64,000 nt of DNA from Antedon mediterranea (taxonomy: Eukaryota > Echinodermata > Crinoidea > Comatulida > Antedonidae): the NCBI RefSeq assembly GCF_964355755.1, contig NC_092671.1:38891304-38955303 (forward strand), given 5' to 3'. Within the stretch, counting starts at the first letter, position 1; each line of letters opens with the position of its first letter. Below are positions 36,401-48,500 of this stretch, piece by piece. A program made the position numbers and the translations under genes. The notes beneath the pieces are model-generated. The model did not search any database. It was not told where the DNA came from and saw only the letters and a program-made list of their open reading frames with translations.

Positions 36401-38418
36401 CATTACGTGCTGGAGTCGTTTGAACTGGTTTATATAAAGTGACTGCAGTCGAATTAGTTTCTCCTTTGTTGTCAAGGCAACCTCTTCGGCTGTGTACACT
36501 CCTGCATGCCTGCAACAAATATCAAACCATTCATAACATTATCAAGCTCAAACATTGTTGTCATTTACAAGTGTAAAAATGATGTTTAGTAAACAATAAC
36601 AAATTTACCTGAATGTGTGATACTGAAAATTCCATTTATTGTCATTTGCATATAAAATATACATAGAAATTATGCACATATGTTGTGTCAGACACTATAC
36701 GGCGCCCGGAGCCATTATTACAGAAGGTTCTGTCATTTACGGCAATGGTCAGAATGGACACATTCTGTGTTGGTAAGGTGGCTTATTTAATTTATCTGGC
36801 AGATGATGGGTCATTACTTTTAAGGGTCAAGGGTCATCATGTATGACTGGTAGTAAATAAATAGTAATAATATCTATTTGAAACATTGGTTTGGAATTGT
36901 AATGACTAAAGCTCTGTCTACACTATCAAACTAGTTTGACAAAAAAAGTATATGATGTGCCCAAATATGATAGTGATATACTTAAATATGGTAGTGATAT
37001 GACATCATCATGTCCATGGGCACATTGGACACATTTTTTTGTGACCTAAAGTTTGATAGTGTAATCAGAGCTTAATGATGACTTACTTGAGCAAATCCTC
37101 TTGCTCACTGTCCACACTTTCAGCATCACTTTCATTGTCTCCTCTCCATGATTGGTCCACAAGAAGTGGTTCCACATCACTGCTGCTGTCACTACCATAT
37201 TCTACCAAAAGATGCAAATTGTTAAATATTGTTTTCTTTAAATTCAGCATTGTTTGGTGCCATCTGTTGATTTATTATCTACTTTGTGGGTGATCTTCTC
37301 TTTTTGTTTTATTTCATACGCATCCAACAGCAAGTAACTCGCCAATTACATGATGGATAGACTATTTTATAATTTATCGTGCTTAAAACTAAGTCTCATT
37401 TGAGGCTTAGCGAATGGAGTTGAAAGAGTTGTGAGTTACAACCCTGGTACTAGGTCAGAATTAAACCCTGGATCTTGGGATTGGAAGGCAAGCATGTTAA
37501 CCACCAAGCTGCAGCTTCATTCCAAATCTAGAACATTGTTTGACTTGAATTTAATTTAAATAAACGTAAAAAGATTGGAATAAAGTGAATTGAATTCAAT
37601 ACCTAATACTTTAGCAGCTTCTGATGGCAGACTGTCAGGAAGCTGTTTAGAGGAGCTGGCTCTGTACGGATCAAGATCGGCAAGGATTGTCTCTGTGCGA
37701 TTACTCGGACGTCTCTTTAAAATATTTTTATGCCGAAGCATGGCGGTTTTCCTTGAATGTTCAACACAAAATCTGGAAGGAGGAAAACATAGCATTTGCA
37801 TTGAAAATGATTACAAATTTATTGTTTAAATATTAGTAAATTATTTACTTAGAAAAGCTTATTACACCTAACTTAGTCAAGTTACTAGAGTTTTGAAACT
37901 TTTAAATTGACTTCAAAAAGTATGAACAGTTCATCCAACAGAAAGATGAGAGAAAGCCAATGTTAAGATCATCTACACTATCAAACTAGTTTGACAAAAA
38001 AGTGTGATGTGCCTAAATATGGTAGTGATAATATGCCCAAATATGGTAGTGATATGACATCATCAAGTCCATATATGAGCACATCACATTTGTTTGTCAC
38101 ATAAAGTTTGATAGTGTAGATAGAGCTTTAGTGCTAAGTAGGTATGTATGTGGTACTTGTAATAAGGTGTTGACACACAAACAATTCATACCCATCTTTT
38201 TTGTCTGATTTAGGTGCAGGATGAGGACAGCGTTTCCCATTCTTTGTAGATATATAATTGCATTGTTTAAACGGTGCATTCTTATCTTCAAGAATGTGTC
38301 GAATACAGTACTCGTAGCCGTCAAGTCGATTCTGCATACATATACGATGCGAGTAGCTGCAAAACAAACTTTCAGAACGCAATGTTCGTCGACTGCTAGC
38401 ATTGGATCGCCCTTTCAT
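33424..38418 (-). CDS. KANSL2: KANSL2, NSL complex subunit, with C-terminal CXC-like domain
   Basis: This is a subunit of the NSL complex, which directs MOF/KAT8 histone H4 acetylation at promoters. Exons: 38192-38418, 37603-37772, 37087-37201, 36346-36509, 35580-35831, 34854-35023, 34429-34611, 33424-33801. All are GT-AG, in frame, 552 residues (human KANSL2 is about 490). The first zinc-binding module is C20, C27, C38, H41 and C53, C64, C78, H81, with [10 protein letters not shown] and ISTKNGKRC nearly as in human. A conserved helix [12 protein letters not shown] continues into [19 protein letters not shown] second C3H module spans residues ~288-350 ([18 protein letters not shown]). Beyond it come an acidic linker and a cysteine cluster (C473-C514) not found in the vertebrate protein. 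I chose the ATG at 38416-38418 as the first in the exon after a TTTTTTCAG acceptor; upstream exons would be non-coding. Confidence 0.93.
33895..33955 (-). pseudogene. Duplicated 5' end of the last KANSL2 exon
   Basis: About 55 bases of the last exon's start and its acceptor (33765-33812) recur 130 bases upstream in transcript direction. Both read tccacatctct, tcaaatttttgctgtta. The copy lacks the rest of the exon and is read here as intron relic. Confidence 0.6.
34666..34798 (+). mobile_element. Palindromic MITE, left end missing
   Basis: It starts at attgtttgac and ends at tttgatagtgtagac, in a KANSL2 intron. Confidence 0.8.
35287..35320. mobile_element. Solo MITE end
   Basis: Only agctctgtctacactatcaa and a short continuation remain, 60 bases from a full copy. 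Confidence 0.7.
35381..35547 (+). mobile_element. Palindromic MITE, copy
   Basis: Full copy in the KANSL2 intron after exon 35580-35831. Confidence 0.85.
36908..37074 (+). mobile_element. Palindromic MITE, copy
   Basis: Full copy ending 13 bases from the KANSL2 exon 37087-37201. Confidence 0.85.
37383..37525 (-). mobile_element. tRNA-derived SINE, copy 2
   Basis: Same family as 8489-8640, opposite strand: gcagcttggtggttaac, tgccttccaatcccaag and the tail cctcaaatgagacttag. It sits in the KANSL2 intron between exons 37603-37772 and 37087-37201. Confidence 0.75.
37966..38131 (+). mobile_element. Palindromic MITE, copy
   Basis: Full copy with a worn left end, in KANSL2 intron 1. Confidence 0.85.
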
Positions 38419-39506
38419 TTTAATCTGAAAAAATGTAAACATATTTCTTGAAATAAAATACAATAGTATTACAGTAGTTGATAAAGAGAGTAGCGTTAAT
38501 TATTCATATTCATTGGTCATAATGAGTTATCATGCGTATGCCCATGAAACATGATCAATGGCTTAACATCCTATCTGAAGGATCATGGTGATGCAATGAA
38601 ATTAGAACAGCTGCCGAGTGATAGAGGCAACAAATTACATTTGTTTGTTCATACAATTAAATTACACAAAATAGGTATATGGTAGTAATTAAACTTTAGG
38701 TCTACTCATAACCTATAATAATAGTAGTCACGCCTAGACCTCTCTCTAGCTGACTGTATTCTAGGTCACACCAAAGCTAGGCTCGACTACACAATAAAAA
38801 GCTTTTTTTCACACGTACTGCTGGCGGTCACACACAGGTTCAACCACGAGACTCCAACACACAAATACAGCAGTCCTTTCAGATCAAAGACCACATAAAT
38901 TTAACCTTAGATTTTTAGTATATAATTTAGTATGTATATAAAACTAGGATTTGATCATGTTTAAATTCGTCATTAATGTTTCATGGCTTGCAGTTTACAT
39001 TATTAATGAAAGAAAATATAGCAGCCCGCCCGCACATTTCATGAACGAAAGAAGTAAAAACGTGCCCTCTGCCAGCAACGAATCACTCGACGAAAGAAAC
39101 CAGTCGAGGAAGGAACTTAACAGTTCTCTAGAAAAATACAGAGTTTTCGGACATTAATCTTCAGATTTTGTTGATATTTATGTTGCTAACTCGGCCTCAA
39201 CAAATTGATACAATGTTTACCTACAAAATTGATTTGCAAATACTTACGGATTTTTATCGAGAACGGAGAAATTTATTGCTCTACTTGGCGGATTTTGTTA
39301 CAAGATTTCAGGATGGTTAGGCGCCGACCTTTCTGGTTCAGGAACAACAAAGATAGCTTTTGTTGTGCAATCAAGCATTGCAAGCTATCCAATTGCGTCA
39401 TGCAGAAGCTGATATTTCAAGAAAAGCTATCAGTAACCTATGACCCTATTTGTAAAATTGAAAGGAGCATGCGTATACAGCTTGTCTGTTCGTCGTTCCT
39501 GGTCTC
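38419..39506. promoter_or_regulatory. Divergent promoter region of KANSL2 and cyclin T
   Basis: The two start codons are 1.1 kb apart, head to head. The interval has higher CpG content than surrounding introns (for example near 39020-39110 and 39480-39530). It must contain the 5' UTRs of both genes, including at least one non-coding KANSL2 exon. No TATA box was identified. A spurious 202-codon frame crosses the cyclin T start region and is not a gene. Confidence 0.5.
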
Positions 39507-42500
39507 ATGGCGGTACGGTCCGAGAATTTCACAGAAAATTGGTATTATTCTCGGGAACAAATCGAAAATTCTCCATCCCGCAAGTATGGAGTGGACCAGG
39601 AAAAAGAGTTGTCCTACCGTCAACAAGCTGCCAACCTTATTCAAGATATGGGACAACGTCTTACAGTGTATCTTTTTCATGATTCGGATGGCGTCTTTTT
39701 TTCTCCGCCATGTTGACGGGGAATTTTTATTTTATAGTCATTTTTACTCATTAAATCAGGTTGTTTTTCTTATAAAAATAAGTAATGTAGGGTCTACAGT
39801 TTTTAAAATATAATCATTTATATATTTTGTATAATATTATATATTTTTAATCGCAAAATTTACCGTATTTTGAATGATGATTGAATGGGGTTCAAGTAGC
39901 ATGCGTGTGATGGATCGTTAGCCGCCAAATGTCGCAAATGAAGTGATCGTGGTGGGCCTAGCTATCTTAACTTTCTAATAAGTAGGTCACAGTGTACTGT
40001 TATCATATTTTATAATATTATGTACTTTATATTTTTGTAGATACTGTCTTTTTAAATGAAGTTAATTGCATAATAAACATGAAATTCATATCATTATCAC
40101 AAAGTTCATCAGAGAGAGGTCATGCAGCAGTTTTCCTAGAAAGTTGATGAGTCATACTTTGAATATACCTACACTGCAGTGTCAGTACTGTCTGTAATAG
40201 CAAGACTTTTTATATTTTAAAGCTTGCGTACAGTAATTATAGTTAAATTGATTGATTTATTAAATATACATGAATAATAATATGTTAACATAATAGTTAA
40301 TACATTGAAATCATTTAAATTTAATTATTTTGTTTGTCATGTCAAATAATATTAAATATTTGGATAATGGATGGGAAATTTATTTTATTATTATTTATTA
40401 ATATTATACAATACAGTGGTTCCAGTCATCTACCCTAAATTTGGCCCTCAAATTTTTCAAGAAATAATTACGGAGAATGAGATTGACAGTAAATGTAAAT
40501 ATGGTGATATATTTATTTCAACAATATTTTACGAGAGTGGTTCATCCAGCCGAAGCTGATCATTAGGGACCCCCACAAAAATACATCATGCATGACAAGA
40601 CATAAACATGTAACAATAAAAATTAAATTGAAATAAATATAATTTATAAAGATAAAACAAACAAACAACAACTATTTAGAATCATAAATTAAATATAAAA
40701 TAGACATAAATAATAATTTAATAACATAATACATCATTTAAATTTAATTATTTTGTTTGTCATGTCAGTTAATGTTTGAATCATGGTGGCAAATATGTTA
40801 TTTATATTATACGATTTAAAAAAATCCATGTATTTGGCCTAGTCTTACCATTATATCAATGAAAGTATTTTCCATTTTCCTTAATGTTGAATAACAGTAA
40901 CCAACTATGTATCAATACTGCTATAGTATACATGCACAGGTTCTACATGGTCCATTCCTTCACAAAGTTCCATCGCAATGTAAGTCTGATTTTTTTTTTA
41001 TTGACTACTGTATAGATAATTACTTTTTGCAGTGCAGTAGTATAATTGATCTGGTCTTCCTATCATAGTAATTAACTTTATAACACTTCTAGACTTATTG
41101 TGACCACCATCCACATTTATATATATTTAATGATTTATTAAGAAAATAATATGTATTATTTGTGGAAACTAATATTAATAAACCACAATAGCTAACGGAC
41201 ATAGTCCTGATTACTAATATTCGAATGTTTTTATTTTTAGGTAATCGCGCCAGCCTGTTTATTTTTAGGAGCAAAAGTAGAAGAACAACCCCGCAAATTA
41301 GAACACGTAGTTAGATTTGCGTATGCTTGTTTAAATCGTGAATCACAGCAACAACTAAACCCCAAAACTGAGGTACGTTCTATTTTGCACAATGTAGCTT
41401 ATGTTAGAAAACTTAATTTAAATAATTTATTTTATTTATTCGGTATAATAAAAATACATCCAATTACAAAACAACAGTCAAGGACTGAAATGAATTGCAC
41501 TACAAATATATAAAAATAGGATAAAATAGCTATAAAAAAATAAAACCATCCTATTAATATTGAATATCGTACCATGATTAAGAAAACAGACATGAATAAA
41601 AAAACATGCACTACTTAAATATCTTACAACACTGCGGTACCAGATTTCAACAAGGAGATATAATTTACAATATAGTTATCTTAAAATGTTTGAAATTTAA
41701 ATATCTGAAGCTTTTAACCATATTATATCTATTTACAGCTGTATTCGCAGTTAGCCCAAGAACTTGTAATAAACGAAAGCATTATACTACAGACATTAGG
41801 TAAGTGTGACATTTATAATTGTCACTCAATTACTATAAAAGCTGCTTGCCTATTGACTATGCATTGTTTTCATATTTTACTGACAAATTAATGGATTAAT
41901 TGCTGTATTTTTTCCTTATTGTATGTACCTTTGTTTCCGACAAATCAGAAGATTCGGTACTAACATTTTTGTTAGGTTTTGAAATTGCTGTATTTGTTCC
42001 CTATTGAATGTAAATTCTTTCTCCTTTGTTTCTGACCAATCAGAAGATTCGGTACTAACATTTTTGTTAGGTTTTGAAATTGCTGTATTTGTTCCCTATT
42101 GAATGTAATTCTTTCTCCTTTGTTTCTGACCAATCAGAAGATTCAGTACTAACATGTTTGTTAGGTTGAAATTGCTGTATTAGTTCCCTAATTGAATGTA
42201 AATTCTTTCTCCTTTGTTTCTGACCAATCAGAAGATTCAGTACTAACATGTTTGTTAGGTTGAAATTGCTGTATTTGTTCCCTATTGAATGTAAATTCTT
42301 TCTCCTTTGTTTCTGACCAATCAGAAGATTCAGTACTAACATGTTTGTTAGGTTGAAATTGCTGTATTTGTTCCCTATTGAATGTAAATTCTTTCTCCTT
42401 TGTTTCTGACCAATCAGAAGATTCGGTACTAACATTTTTGTTAGGTTGAAAGTGCTATATTTGTTCCCTATTGAATGTAATTCTTTCTCCTTTGTTTCTG

Positions 42501-45500
42501 ACCAATCAGAAGATTTGGTACTAACATGTTTGTTAGGTTGAAATTGCTGTATTTGTTTCCTATTGAATGTAATTCTTTCTCCTTTGTTTCTGACCAATCA
42601 GAAGATTCAGTACTAACATGTTTGTTAGGTTGAAATTGCTGTTATTTGTTTCCTATTGAATGTAATTCTTTCTGACCAATCAGAAGATTCGGTATTGACA
42701 TGCTGGTTATCTTTTGTTAGGTTTTGAAATTGCTGTTGACCATCCTCATACCCATGTTGTTAAGTGTACTCAATTAATACGAGGTAAGTGGCTAATTAAT
42801 TGGTTAATTAGCAAAAAATTAAACATTGTCCCCAAAAAAAATACATTTCATACACTCATTTCCAATATTACCCTTTTTATAATAAAATACATAAAGATAT
42901 CTTTCAATCTGTTGGAAAACCAATCATGCAAAACAAGCATACATTTATTTGAATATTTTATAAGGATATATTGTCCTTTTACGATTGTTTGTTATTAAAT
43001 ATTGATATGTTTAGAATTTGTCTACAGTAGAAATTTTCAATCATACAATTTGTACCGGTCAATATCAAAATAAAAAATAAAGCTGTAGATAATCTGATGT
43101 TTTGATTTGGATTACGTTCATAAAATGTTACATACAGCAATGAAACCTAGTTAAAATTTTTATGAAAATTAACTTTATGCACAAATTGCATTAAGAATTG
43201 AGGCTTTCTACTGTTTGTATAAGGATGTTACATGCATGACAATTTACGGACTTTGTAGCAGTCACAATTGTGTTGAGTGTTGTTTATTCTCCTTGAGGCT
43301 AATTTGCTAATAAGTTACTTTTACTTCACTTCCTTTGGTGACGTTGAAACCTGATTGGCTGACTTACTCGTTGCTGCCTCTTCTCTGTCGGCTTGTCTGT
43401 GTGACCACTTCCAGCCAGCAAGGATCTATCCCAGACCTCGTACTTCATGGCGACCAACAGGTTGGCTGCCCTTTTGTCTTGTCTCTCAATTGGAAAACTC
43501 AAAGCCATGGCATTATTTGCTGATCCAATTTTGGTAGCAAATATTACTAATTTATAATTTTCTTTAATAATACAATAAGTTTCATATTTTGGACAAAGTA
43601 CATTTTGCCATGGTTTACAGTTTCCCTACCAACTGACTACATATTTAAACTGGTTGTAATTTTTTGTGCACATCGTTAAATGGACCGTTGGGGGTTAATA
43701 TCAAAAACTTGGCAAAAGACAATAACCATGGACTATCATGTTTGAAAATGTTCCTGATGTTTACTGATGGCACTATTAGACACTAATAACACCTTTGGTT
43801 AACTAATGATGATGCAACAAAAAGTTACAGCTAGTCAATGTCAGTATTAAATATGAGGACTAGACATAGAGGTCAAAGGTTAGACTCGTAACAGAGATCA
43901 CAGAGGTGGTGACCTTAACGGTCATGAGCTGTACGGGTAAGAAAAAAAAACACACAAATGGTTCGATAATCTATTAAAATAGGCTAAGGCAAGAAAGCCA
44001 CCAAACTAATTTATTATCTTCTTTATTTTTATTAGAATAACTGCAGAATTTATCTAAAATCCAGTTTTTGTAATAAAAACCTTGATGAAATTGTTGGAGA
44101 AATATCCAGAGATGAAGCTTTAAGATTTTTTGTATTATTATGCAATTATGATTCTTAGTGAATAGAGTTCCTAACATTTAAATTTAATTTTAGGTTTGAA
44201 GTATACCCTGTACAGAAAGATACACATATTCAGGAAGTTTAAAGCCTGAATGTTCTATACATTATTTTAAAATTATTAGAAAAATTCAATGCTTAACAAG
44301 GTATACTACAAACGATAACATAATTTTAAATTTTGTAAACAAAGTTTTTTTTTTTTAATTCTTGCCACAAGTAAATAAGTTTGCTATGTTTATATATAGG
44401 ATGTTGTGTTATCATATCTATAAACATACCAACTCCTAGTTTTAAGATATAGAGATATATTATAAGTTCCTGCAATATATTACTAACACTAATAAAAATA
44501 TTATTTATAATTGTTTGTAATCTAGTCTTCATCTGACGACGTTTTGCCTTCGTTATAAACCAACTGCTGTAGCATGTGCTTGTATACATTTGTCTGCAAA
44601 ATGGTCCAAGATGCAGGTAACTATCTTTTATCAAAATGTTCTAATGTAAGGAACAAAGTTGAGCTTTACCTTTGTTGTGTCATAGTTCAATCCTCGCCTT
44701 GTGACCTAGTCTCTGCCCTAAGTAATACTCTTTTTACTAGCAAAATTCTAGGCCTATTTTAAAGGACAAATGACCTGTATAGAGCCAATTGTTATCCCTG
44801 ATTTCAATTCTCTTAACCAAAATTTTTTTTTTATTTCAGATACCCAAGTCAAGTGATGGTAAAAATTTCTGGGAGTATGTGGATAGAAATATAACAGTAT
44901 CAGTTTTAGATGGTAAATTTCTCATCTTTTGTAGTTCCTGCAATTATTTCATTTACCATAACCAGCCCACGAATTTCACGTCGGCAATCGGCAATTGCCG
45001 ACCTTATTGCCGACCTTAAATTGTCAGAGGACGGCAAGAGATTGCCGACCTAGAAACTAGGCTAGATCCCTCCTTTCAAGCCTCCTAGCAACAACATGGT
45101 ACTTTAAGGGATCGTATCATTTAAATTTTAACAGGCATATTCACCACCATGTTGTGTTTAGTTAACAAACCATGGAATTAAGATGATCCCTGAATTCACT
45201 CAACCATTACATCATTTTGTGTGTGAGCTGCATGCTTTCTCCTATCAACCAAGCTGGCTGGGCACAGCGCGGTGCGCGACAGACCTGTGTAGGGGAATAC
45301 CCTGTTATGCCAAGCAAGCAACTATGCTCTGTGTACGGCTAGCTCCAGAACCATGATGTTCAGCAATTAATTATCAAATAGAATTTATCTTGTAGATTTT
45401 AGTGTTAGGTTTTTATATTTTAGTTAATTTTGCTAGTTCTTTTTGCATAACATATAGCTAGGGAGGCTAGGCCTAGCTAGGCCTTTAGGTTAGCAAGAGG

Positions 45501-48500
45501 TTTAGGCCTTGGGGTGAATTTTCTATTTTTAGAACTGCCGAGACTGCCGACCTTGGCGAATTTAAGGTCGGCAATTTTTTGCCGACCTTCTTTTTTCTGA
45601 ATTTCGTGGGCTGCATAACACGGTTCATAAACAATATGCAATTTAATGTTACGTTTATTTATTCGACTAGCATAACATCAATACAATATGAATATATATA
45701 ATATGTATTTTTAAAGAGATAAAAAAATGCTTGGCAGGGTCAGCTTAAGCAAAAAAAATCGCTGTTACTCTACAGTCGCCTACCCCTCATGGTTATTATT
45801 GTAGAACCCCCTAATTAATCACTTTCCTCAAATAGAGGTTGTACTGTTTGTAGCCAGGTGTATTATATGCAGATAAGTGCATGGCGTGTTAATTTCCAAT
45901 TATTAATATTTGGTCACCCTACTTTATTGATTCGTTATAAAAATAATTGCATTGTGTATATTGTAATCTTCTCTCTTTTTTTTTTACAGATATAACTAGG
46001 GAATTTATAAAAATTATAGAAAATAGTCCAAATAGGTTAAAACGGAAGCTGACATTAAAGGTAATTTATTTATTTATCTCTGTCAAAAAGTTGGGCTCAT
46101 CTAAGTTTCAACACCATAGTGTCTATGGCATTCAGCACTTAGTGGATATGTGCGCTGTATATATTTTTATTATCTCTCTTTAATCTCGAATCAATTCTGA
46201 TGCTTCCAACACCATATCTTTCCACTTAACTGTAAACTATTTTGTATTGAATGTACTCGCTATTAATGTTTACATTTTTAAAATTGGTTTTATTGTTTAA
46301 CAGGCGCAAGCTGAAACAGATTCAAAATCAAAAGTAAATGAAAATGCATCAACCAGTAGCAGTAGTACTTCAATATTTGATGTCGATCCTGGAAGCTCTT
46401 TACAAACAGATGCTTTGATGCTGGGTATGAGTGATCACACAGATGGAAAGAACATGCCTCCTGTGGCTCCTTCAAAGTCGACCCTAAATCTGAACGAATA
46501 CAAGATGATGAAAGAAAAAGAAGTGAAACGTGAAAAGGAAAAAGAAAGATCAAGAATAAGAGAAGCTCAAAAACTTGAAGAGCAAAAGCATTTAAATCAC
46601 AAACGATTAATGGAACAGGAAAAACATAAAGAAAGTAATAGTCAAATGCAAAATGCAGCTAAACATGGTGAAAGTAGGTCGCATGAGATGCAGGGTCACA
46701 GTAGCAGTAACAAGGCAATTACTGATCAAGTGAAACATGGAGATCATAAATGGTCTAGTTTGCATACTGACAACCCTGAAAAAGTAATTGATAGGTCCCA
46801 AGGACATGGGGATGCACGTCGAACGCATGACCGACCTCGTTCCCATCATGTGCAAAATCCGCATGCCCCACCTCATAGCGACAAAACGCATAGTGTTAAA
46901 CCAAGCAGTAAAGATGTCAGACCACCAGATCATAAAAAAGATATTCGTAATCGTCACCATCACCAAGAGAAGAGACCAAATGAGAATCACAGACATCAAA
47001 GGCCAGTAGAAGAGCCCCGGTCGCATTCTGACCAGCGGCACAGAACTGACCATAGACATCCTGATGGAAAAGTGGCCATACCTAAACATAAACATTTACA
47101 TGAAAAACCAGTAGACCAAAAATTGCCAGATTTTGAGCAGAGAGAAACATTGTCTATACAAGATAAAACAAAACAAGATTATATACTTATGAAACCAGAA
47201 AGCCTAGTTGAAATGGACATACTTGGAGCGCTAAAAGAGGAGTGTTCTAGTCCATATATACAAAGCTCACAAAAACCAAGTCCTGTACCAACAGCGCAAT
47301 TGGATTATAAGGCTGCCATAGCAAAAGATTCACGAGAGTGGTTTAAGCAGGAAAGAGTTCCTAACCACCAGTCGCTAATTCAAGAGTCGATGCAAGGAAT
47401 AAGTAAAAAAGAATCGGCAACTCAACCAATAGTTTCCAAAGACCGTAGGAAAAAGTCTGCAGAGCACTTAACGGAAGCAAAAACATCCAAGGGGAAACCT
47501 GAAGTTAAGGTTCATCCGGAACAAGTCCATGTGAAGTCTGAACACACTCATGTTAAGTCTGAGCATGTTCCTGTCAAGTCTGAGCATGTTCCTGTCAAGT
47601 CTGAGCATGTTCCTGTCAAGTCTGAGCATGTAATATCAAAACCTGATTCGCCTAGAATAAAAAAAGAATCGGTAAAGATGAATATGGATCCTTTACAAGC
47701 TGAAAAGGCAGTCAAAGTGAGGAGAGATTTTCAACAAGAATCTATGTTATTGAAGCCTGAACACTCTGTTCCAACCATGAAGTCTAGTCCAGTCAAAGTT
47801 AAAAAAGAAGTCAACCATGAGTCTATGAAATTGAAGTCTGAGCATCATGCCAGCCCTGTCAAAAATCGAAAAGGAGTTCTTCAAAGTCCAAACAAAGCAA
47901 AGAAACGTGTTTCTTCCAGGCCAATTAAAATGGCCGAAACCAGTACATTGGATCTCTCCAGTATCGGCATCAGCAGTATATTAACTCGCACGGAGTCGTC
48001 CATTGGAAAAGAACTAAACAGGGAACAGTCCAAAACTACTCCAAATCCAACAACCACAAAAACAAAAGAGGTCAAGAAAGAAACTGCTGTTAAATTAGAT
48101 TTTAATTACTCAAAACCAGTCCTTCAAAAAGGAAAAAGCGAACCAGTTGCACCTCCGAAGAAGCGCATCAAGAACATGATGCAAACTCAATCTCAGCCAT
48201 CTAATTTCGACGCTGAACACTTAAGTGTGCCTCACCATTCATCTCAACATGCGACGCAGCGTACCACTCAAAAAGTACTACCTGAACAAATGCTAGCAAC
48301 AACGGATATGTCAAAATTAGATTCAACAACTACAACGCATTCAATTCAGCAACAGAAGACTCAAGCTTTTGTCCAACATGTGCAGCAACCATCTCGGCAA
48401 CATAAAACCGAATCGGCTTTACCGCAAAAGGTGACGCAACATCAAGCAGTTCATCAACAAGTACCTCAACCAATGTCTACCAGTAATCCAGTGGAACCTT

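Noticed and set aside
39205-39813. 202-codon plus-strand open frame over the cyclin T start
   Set aside because: It overlaps cyclin T exon 1 in another frame, has no domain-like features, and the overlapping frame matches cyclin T residue by residue.
42067-42597. 176-codon minus-strand open frame
   Set aside because: It is the antisense of the intron 4 minisatellite of cyclin T; its repetition follows the DNA repeat.
46607-47095. 162-codon minus-strand open frame within cyclin T
   Set aside because: It is the complement of the coding tail exon, whose sense strand is open for 1,150 codons and spliced in frame to the cyclin boxes.
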